From Comamonadaceae bacterium (GTDB taxonomy: Bacteria; Pseudomonadota; Gammaproteobacteria; Burkholderiales; Burkholderiaceae_C): a stretch of DNA of 11,156 nt. Position 1 is the stretch's first letter; each line of letters starts with the position of its first letter. Under the pieces are notes generated by a model that was not told the origin of the DNA, did not search any database, and worked only from the letters and a program-made list of their open reading frames with translations. Shown here piece by piece: positions 5,847 to 11,156 of this stretch. The translations under genes and the position numbers were made by a program. The DNA lies in the NCBI GenBank assembly GCA_947458305.1, contig CANGZO010000059.1:1-11156 (forward strand). The letters are read 5' to 3'.

Positions 5847-7177
5847 GGCATGTCCTTGACCGAGTAGCCCAAGCTGACGGTGGCGTCTTCAGGAATGGCG
5901 GGCACGGTGGCGTTCCAGGCTTCCCAAGCAGCGCGCATGGCTTGCAGGCGCTCGGGTTGGCGCTGGGCCAGGTTGGCGCGCTCGCGTTCGTCGGCGGGGA
6001 TGTTGAACAGGTAGTCGTGTCCGTCCACCCGCAGGTATTTGTAGTCGCCCATGCGCAAGGCGCGCTGGCCCCGGTGGTTCATGCGCCAGTAAAGCGGCCG
6101 CTCGAATTGGTGCTTTGCGTCGCGCAGCACGGGCGCGAGTGACACGCCGTCAAAGGGCAAGTCGTCATGGGCCTTGGCGCCTGCCAGCTCGACCATGGTG
6201 GCCGACCAGTCCATGGTCATGCAGTGCTGGGTGGAGGTGCCGCCCGGCGCAATCACAGCGGGCCAGTGCGCGATCCAAGGCACGCGGATGCCGCCTTCGG
6301 TCAGGTCCATCTTGCCGCCCACCAAAGGCCAGTTGTCGCTGAAACGTTCGCCGCCGTTGTCGCTGGTGAAGACGATCAGGGTGTTGTCGAGTTGGCCGGT
6401 TTTTTTCAGTGCATCGACCACCCACCCAATGCCTTCGTCCATGTGGTGGATCATGCGGTGGTAGGTGTGGATGTTGCCGCCGTGCAGGTGGAACAGGTTG
6501 TCTTTGACCTCTTGGGCCAGGGCGTGGTCTTCTCGTGTTTCCCAGGGCCAGTGTGGCGCGGTGTAGTGCAGGCTCAAAAAGAAAGGCGTGCCTTGCGCAG
6601 CGCCAGGGGCCATGCGCTCGACAAAGTCCACCGCCTTGTGCGAGATCAAGTCGGTCAGGTAGCCGTCTTCGTGCTTTTCTTCTTCGTTGGTGTACAGGTC
6701 GTGCGTGCCGTTGTTGCTGGCGTGGGTGAAGTAGTCCACCCCGCCCGACATGGGACCAAAAAATTCTTCGTAGCCAGACTGGATGGGGCTGAAGTGCGGC
6801 GGGTAACCCAAATGCCATTTGCCGATCAGCGCCGTGCGGTAGCCGCTGGCCTTGAGCAAGGACGGCAGCGTGGGGTGCTCGGGCGGCAGGCCCAGCACGT
6901 TGCTGCCCTTGCTCTTGCTGTTGATGGGCTCTTCGGCCGCGCCGCGCAGCCGATACTGGTAGCGCGCAGTCATGAGCGCAAAGCGGGTGGGCGAGCACAC
7001 GGGCGAGTTGGCATAGCCCTGAGTGAATTTGAGACCTGCTGCAGCGAGCTGGTCGAGCACAGGTGAGACCTTGCCGAGCTGTGCGTCGCGACCGCCGTAG
7101 CAGCCCAGGTCTGCAAAGCCGAGGTCATCGGCCACGATGAAAATGATGTTGGGGCGTGGGGTGCGCGTGGTTGTCAT
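5837..7177 (-). CDS. Type I sulfatase (formylglycine-dependent), apparently cytoplasmic
   Basis: Type I sulfatases hydrolyse sulfate esters using formylglycine made from a cysteine in C-x-P-x-R. Here the motif is CSPTR with Cys61. Metal and active-site positions are present: Asp17/Asp18 (VADDLG), Lys120 and His122 (GKWHLG), His209 (YTAPHW), Asp273/Asn274 (SDNGG) and Lys289 (GGKMDLTEGG). I place the start at 7177 (446 residues), 4 nt after the Bug stop; the frame extends to 7276, but that would overlap Bug and add no hydrophobic leader. No signal peptide is seen, so the enzyme should be cytoplasmic. Activation needs a formylglycine-generating enzyme, not encoded here. Its substrate cannot be told from sequence; relatives include arylsulfatases and sulfatases of glycans or alkyl esters. 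The Bug and SulP neighbours suggest uptake and use of a sulfated compound. Confidence 0.93.
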   Translation of the reverse strand: MTTTRTPRPNIIFIVADDLGFADLGCYGGRDAQLGKVSPVLDQLAAAGLKFTQGYANSPVCSPTRFALMTARYQYRLRGAAEEPINSKSKGSNVLGLPPEHPTLPSLLKASGYRTALIGKWHLGYPPHFSPIQSGYEEFFGPMSGGVDYFTHASNNGTHDLYTNEEEKHEDGYLTDLISHKAVDFVERMAPGAAQGTPFFLSLHYTAPHWPWETREDHALAQEVKDNLFHLHGGNIHTYHRMIHHMDEGIGWVVDALKKTGQLDNTLIVFTSDNGGERFSDNWPLVGGKMDLTEGGIRVPWIAHWPAVIAPGGTSTQHCMTMDWSATMVELAGAKAHDDLPFDGVSLAPVLRDAKHQFERPLYWRMNHRGQRALRMGDYKYLRVDGHDYLFNIPADERERANLAQRQPERLQAMRAAWEAWNATVPAIPEDATVSLGYSVKDMPQR

Positions 7178-7181
7178 GTGT

Positions 7182-8162
7182 TCAGTCCAATTGCACGCCT
7201 GTGGCTTTGATGGGTTTTTCCCAGCGAGCCAAGTCTGCGCGCTGTGCAGCTGCCAAATCGCTGGAGTTGGAGCCAATGACCTCGTAGCCGAGTTTGACCA
7301 TCTTGTCTCTCGTGGCGGGATCGCGCGCGATTTTCATCATGGCTTTTTCCAATCGGGCCAGGGTTTCACCCCTGAGGCCCGCTGGGCCGTACATCGCAAA
7401 CCAGGCGGTGGCGTCCATGTTGACGCCCGACTCCCTGAGGGTGGGCACTTCAGGCACTTGCGGGTCGCGCTGGGTGCCTGTCACGGCGATGATGCGGACT
7501 TTGCCTGCCCGGTGCATTTCGGCGGTTTCAGACACCACGTCAAATTTGTAGCCAATGTGGCCACCGAGCAAAGCGGTGTTGGCAGGCGCGCCGCCCTGAA
7601 AAGGGATGTGGTTGAGGTTGATGCCCGCCGATTGCTCCATCAACACGCCCATGAAGTGGGGCAGGGTGCCTGCGCCCGGCGTGCCGTAGCTGGCAGAGTT
7701 AGGGTCAGTCTTGGCTTTGGCCACCATTTCCGCCACGGTTTTCACGTTGCTGGCGGGACCAGAGACCACACCAAACTGGAATCGGGCAATTTGTGAGACC
7801 GGTGTGAAGTCTTTCACCGCGTCGTAGTCCAGCTTTTTGTAGACGTGGGGAAACAGCACCATGGGGCCGCTGGGCAAGATGATCACGGTCTGGCCATCGG
7901 GTTTGGCAGCTTTCACCATGTTCAAAGCGATGCGCCCGCCTGCGCCCGGTTTGTTGTCCACCACGATGGGCCCAAAGTCGTCTTTGAGCGCATCGGCCAC
8001 CATGCGGGCGAGCACATCGGCCGAGCCGCCGGGAGGGAAACCGACCAAAATTTTCAAGGGAGGCTTGTCTTGAGCCCCAACCCCAGAGGTCATCACCGAC
8101 ATGGACAAGGCGGCCAGCAGCAAGACCCAGACCCGGCGTGGCGTGCGTTGAAAAATTGGCAT
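7182..8162 (-). CDS. Bug-family tripartite tricarboxylate transporter substrate-binding protein
   Basis: Bug/TctC proteins are periplasmic binders of carboxylates and other small organic anions, greatly expanded in Burkholderiales and often orphan. The start at 8162 has AGGAG 6 nt upstream and gives 326 residues with a clear signal peptide: basic PRR at 8-10, a hydrophobic core VWVLLLAALSMSVM, and likely cleavage after GVGA at 30. Family motifs are PLKILVGFPPGGSAD (35-49), which forms the ligand pocket loop, VVDNKPGAGGRIA (about 67-79) and SYGTPGAGTLPH. A 31-residue extension to 8255 is discarded because it lacks a ribosome binding site and would put the signal inside the protein. No tctA or tctB membrane gene is present. 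It heads the block with the sulfatase 4 nt behind it, so its ligand may be a sulfate ester, which is inference. Confidence 0.93.
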   Translation of the reverse strand: MPIFQRTPRRVWVLLLAALSMSVMTSGVGAQDKPPLKILVGFPPGGSADVLARMVADALKDDFGPIVVDNKPGAGGRIALNMVKAAKPDGQTVIILPSGPMVLFPHVYKKLDYDAVKDFTPVSQIARFQFGVVSGPASNVKTVAEMVAKAKTDPNSASYGTPGAGTLPHFMGVLMEQSAGINLNHIPFQGGAPANTALLGGHIGYKFDVVSETAEMHRAGKVRIIAVTGTQRDPQVPEVPTLRESGVNMDATAWFAMYGPAGLRGETLARLEKAMMKIARDPATRDKMVKLGYEVIGSNSSDLAAAQRADLARWEKPIKATGVQLD

Positions 8163-8168
8163 GAAAGT

Positions 8169-8173
8169 CTCCT
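8169..8173 (-). promoter_or_regulatory. Ribosome binding site that sets the Bug gene start
   Basis: AGGAG on the minus strand is 6 nt before ATG 8162. This matches the signal-peptide start and rules against the upstream extension to 8255. Confidence 0.8.
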
Positions 8174-8230
8174 GAATGTGAGGGGTATCAACGGGTCGAA
8201 AGAATGGGCAAATCAAGTCAAAATGTAATC

Positions 8231-8242
8231 TTGTTTTAACAA
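8231..8242. repeat. Short hyphenated palindrome in the Bug/nuclease divergent gap
   Basis: TTGTT and AACAA arms are separated by 2 nt. The site lies in the AT-rich part of the 8163-8276 gap between the minus-strand Bug gene and the + strand nuclease leader, where a repressor or activator could act. I found no confident -35/-10 pair on either strand in this gap. Confidence 0.25.
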
Positions 8243-8276
8243 TCGCTCTCATCAACCATCATCCCGGAAAACCCTG

Positions 8277-8366
8277 ATGTCTTTGATGCCTTCGCAACGT
8301 CTGTCTTTGGTCGGCGACTTGTTAAGCACCGTTCTTGCCCAAGGCCAGCGGGCTAAGGCCCGTTGA
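8277..8366 (+). CDS. Possible 29-residue leader ORF coupled to the nuclease gene
   Basis: An ATG at 8277 opens a 29-codon frame that ends in TGA at 8364-8366, sharing its last A with the nuclease ATG (TGATG). GGAA (8266-8269) lies about 7 nt before the start; a second ATG at 8286 is possible. The peptide begins MSLMPSQRLSLVGDLL and ends in a basic QRAKAR tail. It resembles no family I know and has no membrane segment. The 1-nt overlap and the hairpin over the downstream ribosome binding site suggest a translated leader, but the length is short enough to arise by chance. Confidence 0.35.
   Translation: MSLMPSQRLSLVGDLLSTVLAQGQRAKAR
8346..8365 (+). promoter_or_regulatory. Hairpin enclosing the nuclease ribosome binding site
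   Basis: CAGCGGGC (8346-8353) pairs with GCCCGTTG (8358-8365) over 8 bp, including one G-T pair, around a TAAG loop. The likely ribosome binding site TAAGG (8354-8358) is in the loop and first stem base, and the stem ends right at the ATG (8366). This should limit initiation unless the stem is opened, for example by ribosomes reading the leader ORF across it. Confidence 0.45.
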
Positions 8367-8872
8367 TGAAAACATTTCGTGCTGGCTGGGTCGCCGCGTG
8401 CTTGTTCGGTGCCTGTGGGCTGCATGCGGCCGAGACTTGGCCTGCTTGGGTCAGTTGGGTGATGGATGGCGACACGGTTTTGTTGGTGCGGCCCGGGCAA
8501 ACAGAGCCGGTGACTTTGCGCATCGATGGCATCGATGCCCCCGAGACTTGCCAGCCCGGCGGCACGGCCTCACGCGATGCGATGATTCGCCTGACCCATC
8601 GAAAGGCGGCTCAAGTCACCGATTTGGGGCTTGACCACTATGGCCGCCAAGTGGGCCGCTTGTCGGTGGAAGGCGTGGATGTGGGCAGCGAAATGGTCCG
8701 CTCTGGCATGGCTTGGGCCTACCGTTTCAAAACAGGTCGAGGACCTTATGCAGCCTTGCAGCGCGCGGCCGAAAAACAGAAAAAAGGGGTGTTTTCTGCC
8801 TCTGAAGCGGCGATGTCACCGCCCGTGTTCAGGCGCTTTCACGGCGCTTGCCAAGGCATTGCCGGCCAATAG
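8366..8872 (+). CDS. Secreted thermonuclease (staphylococcal nuclease-like)
   Basis: The protein has the SNase fold family signature (PF00565), calcium-dependent cleavage of DNA or RNA. Catalytic positions match staphylococcal nuclease with identical spacing: Arg52, Asp57 and Glu60 in LRIDGIDAPE correspond to Arg35, Asp40 and Glu43, and Arg94 in DHYGR corresponds to Arg87. Asp34/Asp36 in MDGDTV supply the first metal ligand. A signal peptide (residues 1-21, cleavage after LHA) implies export to the periplasm or medium. Cys62 and Cys162 could form a disulfide after export. ATG 8366 is chosen over TTG 8363 because TAAGG lies 7 nt before it. Length is 168 residues, normal for single-domain bacterial members. 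The stop is 3 nt from that of convergent moeB. A role in nucleic-acid scavenging is inferred. Confidence 0.92.
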   Translation: MKTFRAGWVAACLFGACGLHAAETWPAWVSWVMDGDTVLLVRPGQTEPVTLRIDGIDAPETCQPGGTASRDAMIRLTHRKAAQVTDLGLDHYGRQVGRLSVEGVDVGSEMVRSGMAWAYRFKTGRGPYAALQRAAEKQKKGVFSASEAAMSPPVFRRFHGACQGIAGQ

Positions 8873-8875
8873 GGT

Positions 8876-9631
8876 TCAGGTTCTGGCAGATGCACACACC
8901 GGGCAATCTGGGTTGCACTGCATGCGAATGTCGGTCCAAGACAACTCGCGCCCGTCGAGCATGAGCAAACGCCCAGCCATGTGGCTGCCCATGCCACTCA
9001 AGATCTTGAGGGCCTCAGCCGCCTGCACGGTGCCGATGATGCCCACCAGCGGCGCGAACACGCCCATGGTGGCGCAGCGGGTTTCTTCGGGCAACTGCTC
9101 GGGCGGAAAGATGCAGGCATAGCAGGGGGCATCGGCCTGAGTGCTGTCAAACACCGACACTTGGCCGTCCATTCGGATGGCCGCGCCAGACACCAGGGGT
9201 TTTCGGTGGGTCACACAAGCCCGGTTCACGGCTTGGCGTGTTTCAAAGTTGTCACAACAGTCGATGACCACATCGGCCAGGGGCACCAGGGTGTTCAGAA
9301 GGGCCTGGTCGGCCCGTTGGGTGACCGCATTGACGGTGACATCTGGGTTGATCTGAGCAATGGCCGTGCGCACAGATTCGGCCTTGAATTGGCCCACGCG
9401 GTCCAGCGTATGGGCAATTTGTCGTTGCAAGTTGGTGGCGTCCACTTTGTCGTGGTCTACCACGGTGATGCGACCGACACCCGCACTGCCCAAATACAAA
9501 GCCACCGGTGAACCCAAACCACCCGCCCCAATGACCAAAGCATGGGAGGCCAAGAGTTTTTCTTGGCCGTCAATGCCCAATTCGTTGAGCAAAATGTGCC
9601 GCGAGTAACGCAGCAGTTGGGTGTCATCCAT
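8876..9631 (-). CDS. moeB: Molybdopterin-synthase adenylyltransferase MoeB (HesA/MoeB/ThiF family)
   Basis: This E1-like enzyme adenylates the C-terminal glycine of a small sulfur carrier, MoaD for molybdenum cofactor or ThiS for thiamine. The ATP loop is GAGGLG (35-40), followed by NLQRQ (67-71), Lys83, and DCCDNF (124-129) with Asp127. Arg11 in the N-terminal RYSRH matches the arginine finger of MoeB. Four zinc cysteines are present as CYAC (170, 173) and CPVC (243, 246). A further Cys186 (TRCATMG) is at the position of the family cysteine. At 251 residues it has no rhodanese domain. MoeB and ThiF cannot be separated firmly by sequence; with no thi genes nearby MoeB is the default. It starts 26 nt after the ctpA stop, so the two are cotranscribed. 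Confidence 0.9.
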   Translation of the reverse strand: MDDTQLLRYSRHILLNELGIDGQEKLLASHALVIGAGGLGSPVALYLGSAGVGRITVVDHDKVDATNLQRQIAHTLDRVGQFKAESVRTAIAQINPDVTVNAVTQRADQALLNTLVPLADVVIDCCDNFETRQAVNRACVTHRKPLVSGAAIRMDGQVSVFDSTQADAPCYACIFPPEQLPEETRCATMGVFAPLVGIIGTVQAAEALKILSGMGSHMAGRLLMLDGRELSWTDIRMQCNPDCPVCASART

Positions 9632-9642
9632 TCAGGGTATCC

Positions 9643-9658
9643 ATCCGAGGCGTCGGAT
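9643..9658 (-). repeat. Short hairpin in the ctpA-moeB junction
   Basis: ATCCGA (9643-9648) and TCGGAT (9653-9658) form a 6-bp stem with a 4-nt loop, overlapping the last base of the ctpA stop. The GGATGGA stretch that may serve as the moeB ribosome binding site is partly inside the stem. No T-tract follows, so it is not an intrinsic terminator; an effect on moeB translation or mRNA processing is possible. Confidence 0.4.
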
Positions 9659-11106
9659 CACTCTTTCTTGTCGGCTTTGCGCTCAGCCAAGGTCGTACTG
9701 GCCTTGACCGGCTGGCCTTTGAGTTGCCTGATGGCTTGAGCCAGCTGAAAGTCTTTGTCAGAGCCGAACTCGGGCAAGCGGCGTTCTGCCAGGGGTTTGC
9801 GCGACTCTTCTTCCAGTTTTTTCATGGCTTCTTCGCGGGCCTGCTCGCGGGCAGGGTCTTTCTTTTCTTCGACTTCCCGGCCATTGGACAAGTGCTTTTG
9901 CAAGTCGGCTTCGCGGGTGCGCAGGGCTGCAAACACGTTGCCCGTTTCGGTTTCATCCAGCATCACGTCAGGCACGATGCCTTTGGCTTGAATGGCACGG
10001 CCGCTGGGGGTGTAGTAACGCGCCGTCGTGATTTTCAGCGCGGTATCAGGGCCGAGTTGACGAACGGTTTGCACCGAGCCTTTGCCAAAGGTTTGGCTGC
10101 CCATCAGCGTGGCCCGCTTGTAGTCTTGCAAGGCGCCCGCCACGATTTCACTGGCCGATGCCGATCCTTCGTTGACCAGCACCACCAGGGGGATTTTTTT
10201 CAGGGCGCCGCCAGTGGCTTGGGTCATGCGGGTGATCGGGTCGTTGGTGCTGTTGCGACGCCAGAACTGGGGCGAAGCCTTGTAGGTGAACTTGCTCTCT
10301 TCGAGCTGTCCGTTGGTGGTGACCACGGTGACGTTGTCTGGCAAAAAGGCGGCAGACAGAGCCACTGCCGCATCCAGCAGACCGCCCGGATCGTTGCGCA
10401 AGTCGAGCACCAAGCCCTTCATCTGGGGGTCTTGTTTGTACATTTCTTCGACCTTGCGGGCGAAGTCATCGACGGTACGCTCCTGGAACTGAGACACCCT
10501 GATCCAGCCGTAGCCCGGTTCGATCAGTTTGGATTTGACCGATTGGGTCTTGATCTCTTCGCGGATGATGGTGACCGGAAATGTGCGGTTTTCGGATTTG
10601 CGGAAGACGGTCAAGACCACTTTGGTTTTGGGCTCACCGCGCATGCGTTTGACCGCTTCGCTCAGAGGCAGGCCCTTGAGCGGTGTGTCATCGACTTTGG
10701 TGATCAGGTCGTTGGTTTTGAGACCCGCGCGGTCAGCCGGCGAACCTTCGATCGGAGAAACGATTTTGACGACACCATCTTCTTGGCTGATTTCGATGCC
10801 AACGCCTACAAATCTTCCGGACGTGCCTTCAGAAAACTCTTTGAAGCTTTTTTTGTCGAAATATTGCGAGTGAGGGTCCAGGCTGGCCACCATGCCGGAG
10901 ATGGCTTCGGTGATGAGTTTGCGCTCGTCGACCGGTTCGACGTAATCGCTTTTGACCATGCCGAAAACGGCCGCCAATTGCTGCAGCTCTTCCAAGGGCA
11001 GCGGAGCCATGTTGCCACGCGCCACCGTTTGCAATGAAACAGTGGTCAGCGCGCCCGCCAAGGCGCCAATGCTGAGCCATCCGGCGATCTTGAGTTTGTG
11101 TCCCAT
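9658..11106 (-). CDS. ctpA: Carboxy-terminal processing protease (S41 family, PDZ domain)
   Basis: CtpA-type proteases trim or degrade periplasmic proteins from their C-terminal ends using a Ser-Lys dyad. Residues 1-32 form a signal peptide or membrane anchor (hydrophobic 8-26). A helical N-terminal region (37-90) precedes a PDZ domain (about 97-180), which gates substrate access. The S41 core follows, with LVLDLRNDPGG (232-241), Ser317 in NEGSASASE, Lys342 and Gln346 in TFGKGSVQ. The 25-residue Ser-Lys spacing equals that of E. coli Prc. A charged tail rich in Glu and Lys (about 410-450) ends the 482-residue protein, a normal size for CtpA and shorter than Prc. The ATG has no clear ribosome binding site. 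It precedes moeB by 26 nt, and such pairing is common in Burkholderiales. Confidence 0.95.
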   Translation of the reverse strand: MGHKLKIAGWLSIGALAGALTTVSLQTVARGNMAPLPLEELQQLAAVFGMVKSDYVEPVDERKLITEAISGMVASLDPHSQYFDKKSFKEFSEGTSGRFVGVGIEISQEDGVVKIVSPIEGSPADRAGLKTNDLITKVDDTPLKGLPLSEAVKRMRGEPKTKVVLTVFRKSENRTFPVTIIREEIKTQSVKSKLIEPGYGWIRVSQFQERTVDDFARKVEEMYKQDPQMKGLVLDLRNDPGGLLDAAVALSAAFLPDNVTVVTTNGQLEESKFTYKASPQFWRRNSTNDPITRMTQATGGALKKIPLVVLVNEGSASASEIVAGALQDYKRATLMGSQTFGKGSVQTVRQLGPDTALKITTARYYTPSGRAIQAKGIVPDVMLDETETGNVFAALRTREADLQKHLSNGREVEEKKDPAREQAREEAMKKLEEESRKPLAERRLPEFGSDKDFQLAQAIRQLKGQPVKASTTLAERKADKKE

Positions 11107-11138
11107 GGTGCGTGTGCGTGTTCGGTGAAGGTCAAATC

Positions 11139-11144
11139 AATATA
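11139..11144 (-). promoter_or_regulatory. Possible -10 element of the ctpA promoter
   Basis: TATATT on the minus strand lies 32 nt before the ctpA ATG, in the only AT-rich patch of this leader. It matches the -10 consensus at 5 of 6 positions. The expected -35 element would lie at or beyond the window edge, so the promoter cannot be confirmed. Confidence 0.3.
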
Positions 11145-11156
11145 CACCCGCAAGCC

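Noticed and set aside
6167..7066. A 299-codon + strand frame opposite the sulfatase
   Set aside because: All sulfatase active-site motifs are on the minus strand. The antisense product is Val/Gly/Phe-rich with no family resemblance.
7178..7276. N-terminal extension of the sulfatase as a signal peptide
   Set aside because: The 33 extra residues contain no hydrophobic core and overlap the end of the Bug gene; ATG 7177 gives operon-like spacing.
8163..8276. Promoters of the divergent Bug and nuclease genes
   Set aside because: The region is AT-rich with single elements such as TGTAAT (8224-8229) and TTGACT on the minus strand, but none pairs with a partner at acceptable spacing.
9724..11037. 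A 437-codon open frame on the + strand across ctpA
   Set aside because: ctpA on the other strand has a complete catalytic dyad and PDZ domain. The antisense product is low-complexity (Phe, Gly, Gln rich) and looks like a codon-usage shadow.

Overview
The window looks like chromosome of a betaproteobacterium in the order Burkholderiales, most likely Comamonadaceae (a Limnohabitans- or Rhodoferax-like freshwater lineage). This is inferred from the GC-rich coding sequence, a Bug-family (tripartite tricarboxylate transporter type) binding protein, and a ctpA-moeB pair of the kind common in that group. The genus is a guess. Coding density is high. I see no rRNA, tRNA, CRISPR array, IS element or prophage gene.

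Left part (1-1298, + strand): the tail of an upstream gene, a short BLUF blue-light sensor and a DUF429 predicted RNase H-fold protein lie 2 and 4 nt apart and look like one operon. Next is an inverted-repeat block (1293-1349). It is followed by a minus-strand BrnT/BrnA type II toxin-antitoxin module (1380-1977) with a recognisable promoter in an AT-rich gap.

Middle (2168-4093, + strand): a PNPOx-like FMN split-barrel protein, a small cupin and a short SbmA/BacA-like membrane transporter. The cupin and transporter are 13 nt apart and probably cotranscribed. The transporter converges on the next block with a 21-nt gap.

Minus-strand block 4115-8162: read in transcription order, this is a secreted Bug-type solute-binding protein, a type I sulfatase without an export signal, and a SulP anion permease with a STAS domain. 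Gaps are 4 and 36 nt, and a perfect 9-bp hairpin sits at the sulfatase/SulP boundary. The most economical reading is a small sulfate-ester scavenging operon: capture of an organic anion, hydrolysis to sulfate, and sulfate movement by SulP. This cluster is the most interesting candidate system in the window.

Right part: a secreted staphylococcal-nuclease-like protein (+), preceded by a possible 29-codon leader ORF that overlaps its start codon by 1 nt and by a hairpin covering its ribosome binding site. It ends 3 nt from the convergent moeB. moeB follows ctpA, an S41 processing protease with a PDZ domain, in a minus-strand pair.

Several start codons were moved from the longest-frame position on ribosome-binding-site, signal-peptide or overlap evidence (BLUF, BrnA, cupin, sulfatase, Bug, nuclease).
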